Assembly: GCF_958295425.1 (NCBI RefSeq)
Contig: NC_081141.1
Coordinates: 13,131,500-13,195,499, forward strand
Source of the DNA: Solea solea
Lineage: Eukaryota > Chordata > Actinopteri > Pleuronectiformes > Soleidae
Direction: 5' to 3'
DNA: 64,000 bases
Each line of letters begins with the position of its first letter. Position 1 is the first letter of the stretch. Position numbers and translations under genes: made by a program. This document shows positions 1 through 28,600 of the stretch, piece by piece. The notes under the pieces were generated by a model. That model saw nothing but the letters and a program-made list of their open reading frames with translations. It was not told where the DNA came from and did not search any database.

Positions 1-368
1 ACCTCTTTACAGCACACAGAGAGATTTATTTTCCATCTTTTCTTTAATATAAAATTCTAACATAGAAATACAATCAACTGTTCAGTCATATGATGTCTGT
101 TAAAAGAAATGGTACAGGTTAACAGATTAACTCTTCAAGACTAACCTAAGGTGCAAACATCTTAAATGTGCAGTGTTATGGAATAACCACTTTTCAACTT
201 AAAAAGTATTTCTGGAAAAGTAAAGGTCTGTATGAAAACAGATGTAAGAGCCAGGTAATGGCAAAAAAACAATGAATAAATAATGAATAAATAATGAATA
301 AAAATAAAATAAATATAGCCTGGCAGCATAAAGATATTTCTAAAAACACAACGGCAATCACTTGTACA

Positions 369-513
369 TCAATGGCAAGTTTTTCTTTGAAAACAGAAGC
401 ATTTCTGCATTGCCACCAGTTGTCTATTTCTTTTCTCATCTGCCACATTTCCAGCCAGGCTAAACAAGCGCTCACCGTCAATGCTTGTACATGGTGCAGA
501 GAGCTGCCGTGTA
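369..513 (-). mobile_element. hAT transposase C-terminal relic
   Basis: Read on the minus strand, one frame gives a peptide containing TSIDGERLFSLAGNVADEKR, ending at a stop at 371-369. ERLFSLAGN is the hallmark of the C-terminal dimerisation region of hAT transposases. Only this short C-terminal piece is recognisable, so it is a dead fragment inside mapk1 intron 4. The longer open frames that overlap it on both strands are out of register with this motif and are not genes. Confidence 0.7.
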
Positions 514-765
514 GAAATCCCCACTTCACTGTCTGTCGACTCTCTGAGCTAACTTGTTATCCAGAGTACAGTATCTGCTAACTGCTAACCCGTTAGCCTC
601 TCCGCCTGCACCAGCTCACGTTACAACATGTACTGCTGCTGAATGAATGAATTCACGATGACTAGTTTAAGCCAACTAAAAACAATACTGAAGTGGAAAG
701 TAAGAGAAACAAAACCTAACAATGTCAACTCGCTGTCGATATTTTTACAGCTCACAAACACTCAC

Positions 766-17188
<16,423 letters not shown>

Positions 17189-17460
17189 TATGAGGACTTG
17201 TATTTTTTTCACAAGGCTATGAAATGTTCGGTTGTTTTTGTATACTAAAAGACAGACTATGATAAGAAAACTCTGTGAGAGTGTGTGTGTTGGAGTCCGT
17301 TGTCGGTGTGGTTAACTGCAGCAGCGTTTACAGTGAGAGGCCTTCACGACGTGTGCAGTGTTTTGTCTTCCCGTGCCGTCAGTGCTGCTGCTGCTGTGCC
17401 GTCACAGGCAGGAGCGAGCAGCGGAGAGAGGAGAGGTAGCTGCTGCAGGAAATAACGGAG
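17189..17460 (-). promoter_or_regulatory. mapk1 5' UTR and promoter region (CpG-rich)
   Basis: GC- and CpG-rich DNA directly upstream of the mapk1 ATG (17188), continuous with the GC-rich first exon, in an otherwise AT-rich window. It has the composition of a CpG-island promoter. No TATA box was singled out and the transcription start cannot be placed from sequence alone. Confidence 0.5.
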
Positions 17461-17793
17461 GCGATCATGTGATCTACCCTTTTCTCCCCCCCTTTCTACT
17501 TCTTTTCTTTTTAAATTACATTTTACAATATTTAACTCCTTTGTGGGTGGCCAATGTTGCCTTCAGGTACTACTTCTACACCAGTGGTTCTCACACTTTT
17601 ATACCCAACTACCACTTTGGTATATTGAGCTCTCAAAGTAACACTATTATCACCAAAGTTAAAATACAGTGATGTAAATAGGATGAGCAAAGTCAGCTAC
17701 AGACTTTTCGCAAGGATTTATTTTAGACCAAGACAGATGGAGGCAGTCATGACACTGAGCTAGTAAAGCCACACCACTGCATATAGGTTGGAG

Positions 17794-18225
17794 TAAGGGT
17801 GGGTCAAAATATTGGTCTGGTGATATATTGTCGCCTCTCCTCTTGCAATACGATAATCGGTAAGCCAGGGCAATTATCGATATTTTATTCAATAAATGAA
17901 GGCGCTGTAAAGTAAACAGTCTCTGCCCGTTTCACTTGCTGGGTGTCAATACTTACATTTATTTGGGTGCTACTCAAATGAATGAGGGAAACTTGGGCAG
18001 AAGTTACCTGGCCGAAGAAGAGAGTTTACAACGGGATAATGGTTCATGTTCAATACATAGACTTTATGCACTTTGTTCTCTATGTTGTGAATAAATAGAG
18101 AAATCCTGCACGTGTTGTTTTCTTCAGACAATCGTTGTATCATAATATTATTGGTATTGTGGACCATGTATCACATTGTATCATATCGTGCCATAAAGTG
18201 AGGTACCCTGTGATTCTCACCCCTA
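17794..18225 (-). mobile_element. 432-bp hAT-type MITE, copy 1
   Basis: Ends taagggtggg and cacccctа-type (tcacccc then ta) are inverted. The flanks ggttggag (17786-17793) and ggttggaa (18226-18233) match at 7 of 8 positions. Internal stretches such as ctttatgcactttgttctct and gtgaataaatagagaaatcc are the reverse complement of sequence in the element at 54421-54919, so the two are inverted relatives. No coding capacity. Confidence 0.75.
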
Positions 18226-18233
18226 GGTTGGAA

Positions 18234-20079
18234 TATGACTGAAAAGTTTCAGAGGTGAATTCTAATGATTGCTTAAAACAGACAGTAAAACAACATTCAG
18301 CAGTTTGACGAGACAAGGGCTTCTTGTCCCTGTCTGCCTCTGCTCTGCCAGTGCACACAGAGTCACGTCTGATAGTATTGCTTGACAGAGCCCATTTTCA
18401 GATGAAGGGGCCAGCAGACAAATCTTACATAATTTCTGTTCATGAATACCAAACAATGCAGCTTTACAGCTCCACTGCATCTGAGATCTTCTGCTACCTC
18501 TAACCCTTCAAGCAAGTTATCCCTTCAAACTGCTCAGTGTCCAGGTTTTAGTTGGGTTGTTTTCAGTACAATCCACTTGTGAAACTTTTCACAAGTGGAT
18601 GGTTGGTGCTTCATGGCTTTTTCAATCGTATTCCGACCTGGTGCAGCCATCTCACTTACTTCTTACTAGCACAGTGTTTCTGTTGTGTTCCCTCCTTGCC
18701 TCCATGGAACACAAGATTCAAAACACAGCTGTACTGAGGAACAGAGAGACAACTGTGGACCTGATAGGCTTATTCTGCATTGTGTGAACTCATCTGGTAG
18801 TTGTTTAAGTGTAACAGACATTCATAGCTGTAATGTCATTTTTTCCTTCTCTTTTTCCAAATACTAAAAATCATGTAGATGATTTTTGCAAATTTTATGA
18901 GAAAGTTTCAGACACTCTCTGGCTTCACTTTAAGAATCTGGACCCCCCACTCTGTCTTTTTGACTCCCTCAAGTATTAGTGCACTGATTTGACATGTTTC
19001 ACGAGTTCTCACTCTAAAATCAGGATGTTTTGACAGAAAGTTAGTGACCTGAGGTTTCATTAAAGGGTCTCTGACCCTGTCTCAGGACACCAAGACAATC
19101 CCAAACCTGAGAACAGAGGCTGACTCTTCTCTCTGATCCCTGACTGTTTCCCTGATGTTGACATGATAGAGCTCTGTTGGGGCCGTGACATTCTTCTTCC
19201 TCTTGATTCTGCACATGAAAGTGAATGTGGCTCGCTTGGTCGGTCTGCAAAATGAATAACTGAAAGACAAAGAGTTTAAATAACTACCATGTTTGATAAA
19301 TGGGGGGTTAAACATGCGGAATTGAAATTATTACACTTACAAACTGGCATTTTATTTGCATATGGCATATTGTCCACCATCCATTGCAAGATGAATTTGT
19401 GAATGTAACACTTAGGCTTATTAAAAATGACTTATATGGTTGCTTTGCAAATACAATATGTTTGAGTCTGAAATCTCATATTAGTCAACAGACCCTGAGT
19501 AAAAGACAAATTACTTGATTTATGCATATATGACAAGTTCCCCTTACACAATGATCTGCACGTTTGACCAAATATGTAAATGTGTGGTACTTCACAGATT
19601 GATTATGAATCTATGTTCACATTTTATTGCCACTGCAGAAATACTACACTCAATCATGTTTCTTCAAATAGTTACATCACATTTTGCTATTGATAAAAAT
19701 TAGCATTTAATTGTATCAGTTCAGAATTCTAACCACTGCGGATGAGTTGCAAGAATGAAAATGGTTTTGTTTCTGACAAACTACGTCATGAATATTATGT
19801 GGATGCAAAGTCATCCTAACCTGTAGGTGGCAGTGTAAGTGAAATATTATTATGGGGCAGAACGAGATAGAGGAAGTTATAGAGGTAGAAAATGTTGTCA
19901 AGTTTGCAAGAGTTCAACTAATCATCACATCCTGTGTTGCCTTCTAATTAAAAACGTTGGTTGGCTTACTAGAGAGGTTAAATATATATTTTTTGGACAT
20001 TGATAAATTCGAGTATTAAAATGTAAAAATGCAGCTGCTCTTACTCTTACTTCTGTTATCTCTTGCAAACTAAGGCTAC
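18234..20079. other. mapk1-grsf1 intergenic DNA
   Basis: Shared upstream region of the head-to-head pair mapk1 and grsf1. Apart from the MITE to its left, the unexplained frame at 19087-19251 and the SINE to its right, I see no gene, RNA or clear regulatory site. Confidence 0.5.
19087..19251 (-). other. Unrecognised exon-like open frame
   Basis: On the minus strand a consensus-like acceptor (ttcattttgcag, AG at about 19245) is followed by an open frame, RPTKRATFTFMCRIKRKKNV..., reaching ...VLRFGIVLVS and a stop at about 19087. Third codon positions are mostly G or C, unlike the surrounding AT-rich DNA. I do not recognise the protein and see no partner exon, so it could be a lone terminal exon, a pseudogene scrap or chance. 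It lies between mapk1 and grsf1. Confidence 0.25.
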
Positions 20080-20298
20080 ACTTATTATTATTATTATTAT
20101 TATTATTATAATAATAATAATATTACAGTTTTTTTCTCACATTCACTATCACATGCATTAAGCGGGTGTATGTGCAGTGTTTTCCTGTCACACATACCAT
20201 TTAAAAATCATTTCATTTAAAGTCGTTCGTGGAGCTGTGATTGAACCCACAACCTTTAAGTTGAATGACAAACCGCTGTACCACTGAGCCATAGCCAC
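20080..20298 (-). repeat. tRNA-derived SINE with (ATT)n tail
   Basis: On the minus strand, tggctcagtgg (20291-20281) matches a Pol III A box and ggttgtgggttcaatc (20254-20239) a B box, with tRNA-like spacing. The body then runs to an (ATT)n/(AAT)n tract at 20082-20124 that acts as the simple-sequence tail. This is the usual layout of a tRNA-headed SINE. It sits about 300 bp upstream of grsf1. It is not a functional tRNA gene, since no clover-leaf closes. Confidence 0.6.
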
Positions 20299-20609
20299 GT
20301 GTAAATCACCAGTAACTGATGATGCATTAACTAATGGAAAAAAGCACGATTACTCGTGATTGTTTTAAATGTTTAGACTTTTATTTTGAAAATTCCAAAC
20401 CAGAAATGAGAGCACACCATTGATGACTTGACGAAAGTGTTCAAAGTTTGCCCTTGACTAAACCACGTGAGTCTGTCATATGCTTCCGAGCCACATGCTA
20501 AACTGGTGGCTAACTGGCTACCTCCATAGAAAAACAGACGTCACACGGCTCGTTTACACACCGGTTTAAGTGCTACTGACTGCTCCTCTGATGCAATAGT
20601 TCCTCCATC

Positions 20610-23600
20610 ATGTCGCGGGCCAGTCAATCCATGATGTTCTTGTTGCAGCGCTGTGTCGCAGTTCGGCAGGTACCGTTACCGAGGAGAATCACAACAAGAG
20701 GCGGCTTTATCCAGCAGCGAACCTGGACACCAGCGACTCAGACGGGCTACGTGCAGAGACTCTGCCAGGTCCGGTCTGCAGTAGAAACCAGTCAGTTCAG
20801 CTTCTGTACCAAGGTGAGACAGAGACACTGAGACACACAGAGACACTGAGACAGACAGAGACAATCACATTTCACTGTACGACTTGTCCTGCTACAATTT
20901 TTTGAGGTAAAAGATATCAAAATAACAATATTCATGATGATATTTCGCAGTTACCAAATAGAAGTGCTTGTTTTGACATGAACGATAAATGGCTCAGAAT
21001 TTAAACATTTAAACATTATGACGCAAGATTAATCTAGTAATAAATAAAAACGTACAGTAATAAAGCATAACTAAGTGGCGGGCCGCACATGTTCAGCATT
21101 GAAGGTTGAATGCGTAACATTTTGAAAACTTTACTGTCAAAACTTGAACGTACTATTGACAACAATGTTTGTATACGTGTATCATCACTTTATTGCTGCT
21201 GTGCCAATCTCAGCTGGCACCCAGTCCATCACAGGGCCACATATAGAGACAAACAGCCATTCAACCTCACACTTGTGGTCAATTTAGAGTGTCCAATTTA
21301 CCTTATCCCCAGGAACTACTACACCAACCATGTGGCCCTACATTCGGGTTTCTATACACTAAAAAGCAAGAAAGAAAACATAGGTTAATATTGGCAGAGT
21401 TTCAGAGATGGAGATTGCCTTGGATCATTAGAGTGATGAAACGAGTGAGTCTGTCCATCCACGTTCACGATAGACTCTCAGGACAGAGCTATCAGTCAAT
21501 TATTTTTCTAGAGATCCCGCCTACTGCAGTTTTAAGGATTTCTACCAGATGTAGTGACTGGGAGGTTTTGAGAAGACTGACGGACCCGTGTTTATAATAA
21601 AGATAAACTGAATGTATCATCGCAGTAGTTTCAGGTGTTTGACATCAAACAGTAGACTCATGCATCAACATACGCCACACCATGTCTTCCAGACAGGACC
21701 ACCGCATGAGGACGAGTACCCGCCGCTGCCGACCTATCAGGCTGATGCAGTGCTGGAGAAGAAGGAGTTGTACATTGTGCAGGTGAAAGGTCTACCATGG
21801 TCATGCTCAGCACAGGACCTCATGCAGTTCTTCTCTGGTGAGACTTTTGATTTTTGGTCCAGATGTAAAACCCAAACAATGCTAGAGAAAGACGTGAATT
21901 TGTTTTTTTAAACATATGTTTTCCATATAGAGCTGTGTTGTCTTTTATTTCTTGCTGTTGTTGGGTTGCTGAATGTAGATTTATTGGTCATGTGTTGCTT
22001 ATTAAAACATCTAACAACATTCTTAGTCGGCAATTGTCCAATAAAATATCAGAAAGTTCATCTTTGATATTGATAGAAACGTGTACAGTTCTGAATTTTG
22101 ATGTGCTGTGAATGCAGAGAGCAGAATTCGGGATGGGCTGAAGGGGATCCATCTTACCGTAGACGGACAGGGGAGGCCATCGGGTCGAGCCTTCATCGAG
22201 ATGGAGCACGAAGAAGACGTCAACAAAGCTTTAGAAAAGCACCGGCAGTACCTCGGCCCACGATATGTTGAAGGTTCATCTCTTTGAGCTTAAAAAAAAA
22301 CATATAAATGCATCTGACAACATGCATGTACAATTTTGCTCTGCCAAATACAAATATAATATACCATTTCCTGTCGTCGTTGATGTCATAATAAAGGAAG
22401 TCCTGCCCTCTGTGTTTTTGCAGTGTACGAAGTGTCAAACAGCGATGCTGAATCCATCCTGACGAAAGCCCTCCAGGCTCCAACTAACGGCTGCGTGGTG
22501 AGGCTTAGAGGCCTCCCCTTCAACTGCACCGAGGCCGACATCGTCCAGTTTTTCACAGGTAAACCTCTTCAGTTATTCTAGCATCACTAACAACTGTCTG
22601 TAGTGCATAACTTTTATATATAAATGAGTGAAGCTGGAGAAGAGGCATCGCATAGAGTTAACAAACTTGCATGCATGACTGTCTGATTACAAATGAAGTC
22701 GTCATGCCATAAAGTTTTAAATAGAGTAACATTATTAAATGCTGATTCTCTAGCCATGACATATTAAAGGCTTTTAAAGTCATGTATTGTGGAGATTTTA
22801 AGATACTAGATTTTATACTAGCTTTAATGTGCAGGTTTGGATATAAAGGAGAATGGGATCAACGTCGTCACAGACCGCAGAGGGAGGAAGACTGGGGAGG
22901 CCTTTGTGCAGTTTAACTCCCAGGAAGCGGCGGATGAAGCTCTGCAGAGAGACAGAGAGGTCATAGGAAATCGGTACGATACAAGCGTGCAGCAGCTTTA
23001 TAATCCTGCACTAAGTATTAATCTTAATCTCTGTTCAGATGCTCCTTTTATTTCCAATTGTAAATCGTCAGCTGTGGGTTGCACTTGTTGACTTGCTGCT
23101 CTCACGCTTACATTTGCAGTTACATTGAAGTGTTTCCAAGCAGAAGTGACGAGATTTACACGAGTGAGAAGACGAAGATGGAAAATGATTCTGCCTCTGC
23201 CTCACCCAAAACTAGTAAGGGGATTTTAGATCATCTTCTTACTATAGAAGAGCCTCCTCCACACCACCACCAAATAATTCTGTTCAACTTACAGCCGAGG
23301 ACATGAGAATCTTGTAAAAATAGACGGATTTGTTCATGTAAACCGATGTCGTGTGTCCGCTCCATCAGGGCCTCCTCGAAGCTCAGCTGCAGCTGTTCAT
23401 TGCGTCCATATGAGAGGTCTTCCTTTCAGGGCATCTGGAGTAGACATTGTGAAGGTAAACTTAAAAGATGCTGAATGTGGTGAGATGTGAAGCTGTTTTT
23501 TTTTTCTTTTTACTGTTGCGGTAGATGATGACCAGATGTGATTTCCCGTGCAGTTCTTCTCTCCTCTAGTCGTGTCCAGGATCCTGATGGAATGCGGTCA

Positions 23601-24025
23601 TGATGGGAGGCAGAGTGGCGAGGCTGACGTTTACTTCACCAGCTACGAGGACGCTGTGGCAGCCATGTCCAGAGACAAACAGTACATAGGTGAGACAGTT
23701 GAAGTACATTAATGTATTTTAAAATATTCAAAATCCTTACCTCCCCCACAGACTAATTATATATAATGACTATTGTAACACTCAACATGTAAATGTTGCT
23801 TCTTTTTTTCAGGGGGAAGATACATCGAATTATTCTTGAACTCTTTATCGGACTCTGAGGAGAGGTAAGGTTTAACAATTTTCTTTTTAAGAATTAAGAA
23901 CACATTCAGTTCCTTTGCTCCTATAAATACATTTGAATCACTTTAGATAAACTCTTGCTATTTTGAAGAGAAACTGTGTTGTTCTGTCCTCATTGATATA
24001 ACACTTTTCTCTCTCTTGCAGTTGA
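20610..24025 (+). CDS. grsf1: grsf1 (G-rich RNA sequence-binding factor 1), complete
   Basis: RNA-binding protein of the hnRNP F/H-like quasi-RRM family. In mammals GRSF1 works in mitochondrial RNA granules on G-rich transcripts. Coding exons: 20610-20813, 21693-21837, 22118-22273, 22424-22558, 22835-22973, 23120-23214, 23369-23454, 23554-23689, 23813-23864, and the last codons at 24022-24025 (stop TGA). All phases join, giving 1,152 nt and 383 aa. The N-terminus ([20 protein letters not shown]) is Arg-rich and almost free of acidic residues, fitting a mitochondrial presequence. Three qRRMs follow: about 95-168 (VKGLPWSC), 193-268 ([10 protein letters not shown]) and 302-377 (VHMRGLPF), each ending in RYVEVY, RYIEVF or RYIELF. 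The linker between RRM2 and RRM3 (about 35 residues) is much shorter than in human GRSF1. Exon 3 uses a weak donor (gttcat). Order and motifs leave little doubt; hnrnpf/h paralogues lack this N-terminus. Confidence 0.95.
20911..21026 (+). repeat. Dispersed repeat, copy A (partner at 51661)
   Basis: In grsf1 intron 1. It shares aagata, tgatgatatttc, gtttgttttga-type and ttatgacgcaa blocks in the same order with 51661-51775 in slc4a4 intron 2. Both copies are in the same orientation. No coding content and no clear ends. Confidence 0.55.
21198..21312 (+). repeat. Partial copy of the 2235-2640 repeat
   Basis: gctgctgtgccaatctcagc, cagtccatcacagggccac and tcaatttagagtgtccaatt match the middle of the repeat at 2235-2640 in the same orientation. 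Lies in grsf1 intron 1. Confidence 0.65.
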
Positions 24026-24079
24026 AAGCAGACACACAACAGAGGACCATTGTATTTATTTTCCATGTGAACGTCAGAC

Positions 24080-24085
24080 AATAAA
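24080..24085 (+). terminator. grsf1 polyadenylation signal
   Basis: Canonical AATAAA 55 nt after the grsf1 stop codon, so the 3' UTR would be very short. Confidence 0.7.
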
Positions 24086-24605
24086 CATACCTGGTGTCAC
24101 AGAAATGGTACGACCTGTCATCATTTAACAGGATGAAGTCCAATACAGTTTTGGATGAATTAAAAATTGATTTATCAGACTAAGGTTATTTAATAAAAGG
24201 TTTTAAAGTGCTAAAATGCAGTGAAAGCCTACAATCAGATGTCCACCGACAAAACATGAGAAAGACTCCCAAGTTTTTTGTCATAAGAGGAAATAGAGAT
24301 AAAAAAAAATACGATGCCATACAGAAGAGAAATGTGATGAAAATGTATTGAATAAGCCGTACATCTTGCATGATAATTGGCTAAACTGGTTTTGCTCAGC
24401 TTCTGATTCCTCTTCCTATAAACCAACAGACACAAATGTGGCATAAAATTAAATTATATGCCAACTTGAGATGCCAAGAAAAACTTGAATAATCCAGATT
24501 TGAACCTCAACGCCACACTGATGCAGATGAGATGAAGTGATTTGTTTTGCCAGTAAAAGAGAAAATGAACCCAGAACACTTACAGTAACTATCTTTGTAA
24601 ACTTA

Positions 24606-24838
24606 AAGGAACAGCCCGTCAATTTGGGGGAAAAAATGTGTTCTTGCCAAGAAGGCTACTTAGTCTAAATCTGGAGCTGCAGCCACCACGGCTGAAAATA
24701 GGTACAAAGATCTACCTCTTTACCTGTTTACAGTCCTTGTGCTATGCTGAGCTCATTTTCTCATTACACTAGCTTCATAATTAACATACAAGGCAATGGT
24801 ATCAATCATATTTTACTCTTGGCAAGAAAGCAGACCGT
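24606..24838. repeat. Dispersed repeat with inverted ttcttgccaag ends
   Basis: ttcttgccaag at 24641-24651 is the exact reverse complement of cttggcaagaa at 24818-24828. The sequence between them (ctggagctgcagccaccacg, tgtgctatgctgagctcatt) is one I recognise as common in fish genomes. Likely a small non-autonomous element; class not assigned. Confidence 0.5.
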
Positions 24839-25613
24839 TGAACCTTTGACACTGCTACAGTCGCAGACATGAATATTGTGATGACAGTAGATAAAGTGTC
24901 TTACACTGTGTGTGTTCATAGGTAATGATTTGTACAGTGTTTTGGTTTTCATAAGATGATATTTCTTAATTGACTTTGAAAACATGGACAAATATTTAAA
25001 TAAAATTATTTTTTCCAAACAATTTAAAAGTTGAGTTTTACCCAATAGTTTCTCTCAAAGTCACATAGTTACCATCATTTTGGTCTAATATGTTTTGAGT
25101 CCCTTGAATCTGAGTAAATCGCCAAACACGTGTCGTGTTCTGATTGGTGTATAATTAAACTGTAGTGAGAAAAAAAACAACTATTCCTTTTATCTTTTAA
25201 AAGTGAGGTTAAAAAAAACCCATTTGTAAACATTCCATTTAGAATTTTTTGAATGAATGAGATGATTCCTGTCATTTTCACATCAAACATGGCCAAACTG
25301 GTGCAACCTTCAGCTGAGTAAGTGCAAAATACCCCCCTCCCTCCCCCACGTCCTCCAGCAGCTCAACATGCACTGTCAAAAAGCAAAGCGTTGACGACAA
25401 GCGTTAGAATCAAATAAAAACTTGCATGTACACAACTCTTAATGGCACACATGGTTCACATGTGAACTTTGCTAACTTTGAAGTTAATTAAAATATCCAA
25501 CACAGTTCAAGACCGAGATCCTTCATGACATATCAGGCCCTGAAGTAAAAAGAAAAGTGCATTTTTGCAGTGCCAGTTTCACACATCAATGCCTCCGCTC
25601 TACACGCGTGTGC

Positions 25614-28600
25614 TCATGTTGGCGTTGAAGCGTACTGCTGGAGTAACAGAGAGTAGCAGGTGGTGCACACCGTCTCTGGGAGAATGGAGGAGGGTAACGG
25701 CAGTTGATTAGAGACGCAGCTCTCGCAGAAAACACCGCTGCAGTTCTTACACTGTATCTGGAGAACCAAAAAAAAAAGAAAATGGGAAAGCAACTTAACA
25801 CCACAGTCGACGCTCAAGAATGTAAGCTGTGCTCCAAAGAAATTGTCAACCAAGTCTGAATTTAGTCTGAAAGCTACCACTAATCCAGAGTGTTTTTAGT
25901 GACCTGGTTCTCTCGGTTTTAGACCGACAGTAAATTTAATGGCCTTTTTCCACTATGATCCCAGCTCGCCTTGACTCACGCATGGCATGGTTTAGGTTGC
26001 TTTTCCACTATGAAAATAGTACCTACTCAACGTGGGCGGAGTCATCACAGCACCACCATGTAACTCAATCATTAGAATCAGTAAATTCAAACTATTTGTT
26101 CAGTACTTTCTCCATGACCGGAGCACAGACTCTGTCTGACACAGTCACTGAACAGAAATACAGCGGCAGGGTTTGTGATGCATTTCCCTGGTAATTGTTG
26201 GAGATTAACTCACATTTTTAGGATTAGTAAGTATTTGTAACTGATCTACAGTTCGGTATTGTTCGGCTTGATCCTTGTGTCAGACGTCTCTTCCTGTGAC
26301 GGCACTCTGACCAATCAGTGACTGGCAGTCTGGCGACGTCACACATAGTACCAACTCAGCTTGCTTGGAACTTCCCTAGAGCAGGTACTACATAAAATAC
26401 CTGGTACCAGGTACTATCTTAGTGGAAAAATATAACCATGCCGTGCCAAGGCAAAGCAAGTCGAGCCGGTGGAACACGTCATAAGACACACCTCGGGTAT
26501 TCCTCAACACTTGGTCAAGTTGAGATAGGATATGTACGACGACTGTACTGAATAAATTAATGACCTATGACCTTAATATAAAATTGATAGTACTTATAAT
26601 CAGTTATAAACTTGAACTTATAATTACACTAAATGTTGTTTTACTTAAATGGATAAGAATGGTGAGATGTGCAGTACATACTGCAGACTATCCACTTGTT
26701 GCAGACTTAAAGTGAGAAAACCATTGTACCTTTGTCTTCAGGAGCGAGTCTTCCTGTTCACACATCGTACACATGGATGGACTTATCGCCACAAACAACT
26801 CCTCCTGCAGAAATTCCTTCATTAAATATTAGAATATAGAAAGAGTGAACCAGTGACGCAAACATGGACGACCACATTTTAATGCAGTAACTAGAGGCAG
26901 AAGATAAACTCTTTTTTATCACAATATGTATAATTTTTAATACTTTACACTAAACTGTGGAGATTTGCACCTGGATCAACAAATAACATAATAATAGGGG
27001 TGGGCAAAAAAATAATATCTAAAAAAATATACATTTCTGCTCACAGCGGCAGCGTTGCATTTTTTTTTTTTTTTTTTTTAAAACAATTATCATATTATCT
27101 TAGATATATCTTCTTCCACTTCTATGTAACCATAGAGACTGGTGGTTTATGGTTTAGTTACTCTTTAACTGTTTTGAAGCATCTTGATAAAACACATTTT
27201 TCATTTGCAAGAACAAAGGAAACAACTTGACCATTATGTGCTTGTGTTGCCAGAAGTCAATGTATAAAACAGGTTTGGTTTTTTTATTTTGGACAAAAAA
27301 AAAAGAAAAAAGATTTCTTCACAACATAAATAAGTGACAAGATTGTATGTTTTGTGAAAGTTAAATCCTTACCAGCTCATCCTCATGATATGACAAGGAC
27401 CTAAAAGGAGGAGAAATAAGATATGTTAAACAGGTTAGCATTAATGTACTTTTTTATTTATTTATTTTTTTTAAATATGCAAAATCTGAACAACTCACAA
27501 GCTGGAGCTCAGACTGGTTTTGTCCTCCTGTCCACTGTGCAGCTGGTCAGACTCGCTTTTGACTGGCAGTGACTCTGGGAGTTGCTGTAGGAAAAAATAA
27601 AATCACATTTAACATAAGGGAATAAAGCAGACGGCTTCACTGGAGCATAAATGTGAGTGCATGCGTACTTTCGGCATGCTCTCCGTGAGTCTCCTCTCCC
27701 GCTGAGGAGCACTGGAGGGCCTGGATGTCGGGTTGAGCTGATGCTCGCTCCTTCGCTCTCGCTCTTTTCTCAGCTCTTGTTCCAAGTTCCACCTGAAACA
27801 TCACCAGACGGATTCAATTTAAATAAACATGCATCACCAGGACGTGACGTGATGTGCGTCACAGTTTTAACATGTCCCTCAGTTGTAAATAACAGCTAAT
27901 TGCCAAGACTTGAAAATTAGACTTTTTTTGTGGAAAATAATTTAATTAAAGTCATGAAGGAAAGATGTGGCTCCTCATTGTGGCACATTATAGAATAAAT
28001 CACAAAGACTGTATGTTAGTGAGTTGGAAAGGATTTTTCAAGTCTTTCACGTGAAGTATAAATGTTTATCTCCATCCACGATTATCACCGTAATAGAAAT
28101 TCACCACAATGAAGTGCTTTTAAATCACGATAATATCCTCGATTGTCCCATCGCTATTCCTAACAAATATATAGTTTTATTCACATTTAAAGCTATGGGC
28201 AATGTAGTTTTTAGCAATAAGTCTTTAAAAAGGAGGAAAGTGTGTTTTTTTGTGATTACAGCAGCAGCAGATTAATACAAAAACCAGACTTGACTAATTA
28301 AAAGCTTTATTACTATGTCCTACCTGTGCCTCCTCAGCTGCTCCACCTCGTCCTGCAGACTCTCAATTTTGTCTCCAAACTCTTGTTTGAAGAGCCGGTT
28401 AGCCTCGAGAGCCAGATCCTTCTCTCTCTCAGCGTGTTTGCATCTGGTTAGGGGTGAGTGGGGTTAACACAAACTTATGGACAAAAGAAATGTGGTTGGA
28501 AAAACAACAACAAACAAGAAAGGATTTAAAAACAAAACAAACAAAAAAACGGAACACTGAAACTGAATGAGGACAAACGTGAAACTAAAGAAGATGAAGC

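Larger units (their letters stand above)
24026..25613. other. Convergent grsf1/rufy3 3' interval
   Basis: Tail-to-tail gap of about 1.6 kb between the grsf1 stop (24025) and the rufy3 stop (25614). It holds the short grsf1 3' UTR, the repeat at 24606-24838 and presumably the rufy3 3' UTR. I found no unambiguous minus-strand polyadenylation signal near the rufy3 stop. No gene seen. Confidence 0.6.

Noticed and set aside
194..529. 111-codon minus-strand frame at the left edge
   Set aside because: The meaningful reading is another frame (ERLFSLAGN hAT relic); this one is out of register.
20239..20291. Possible tRNA gene (A and B boxes on the minus strand)
   Set aside because: Arms do not pair into a clover-leaf and the 3' end runs into a SINE body with an (ATT)n tail, so it is a SINE head.
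26996..27240. Possible third copy of the taggggtggg MITE family
   Set aside because: Only the first bases (taggggtgggcaaaa) agree; no right end or target duplication was found.
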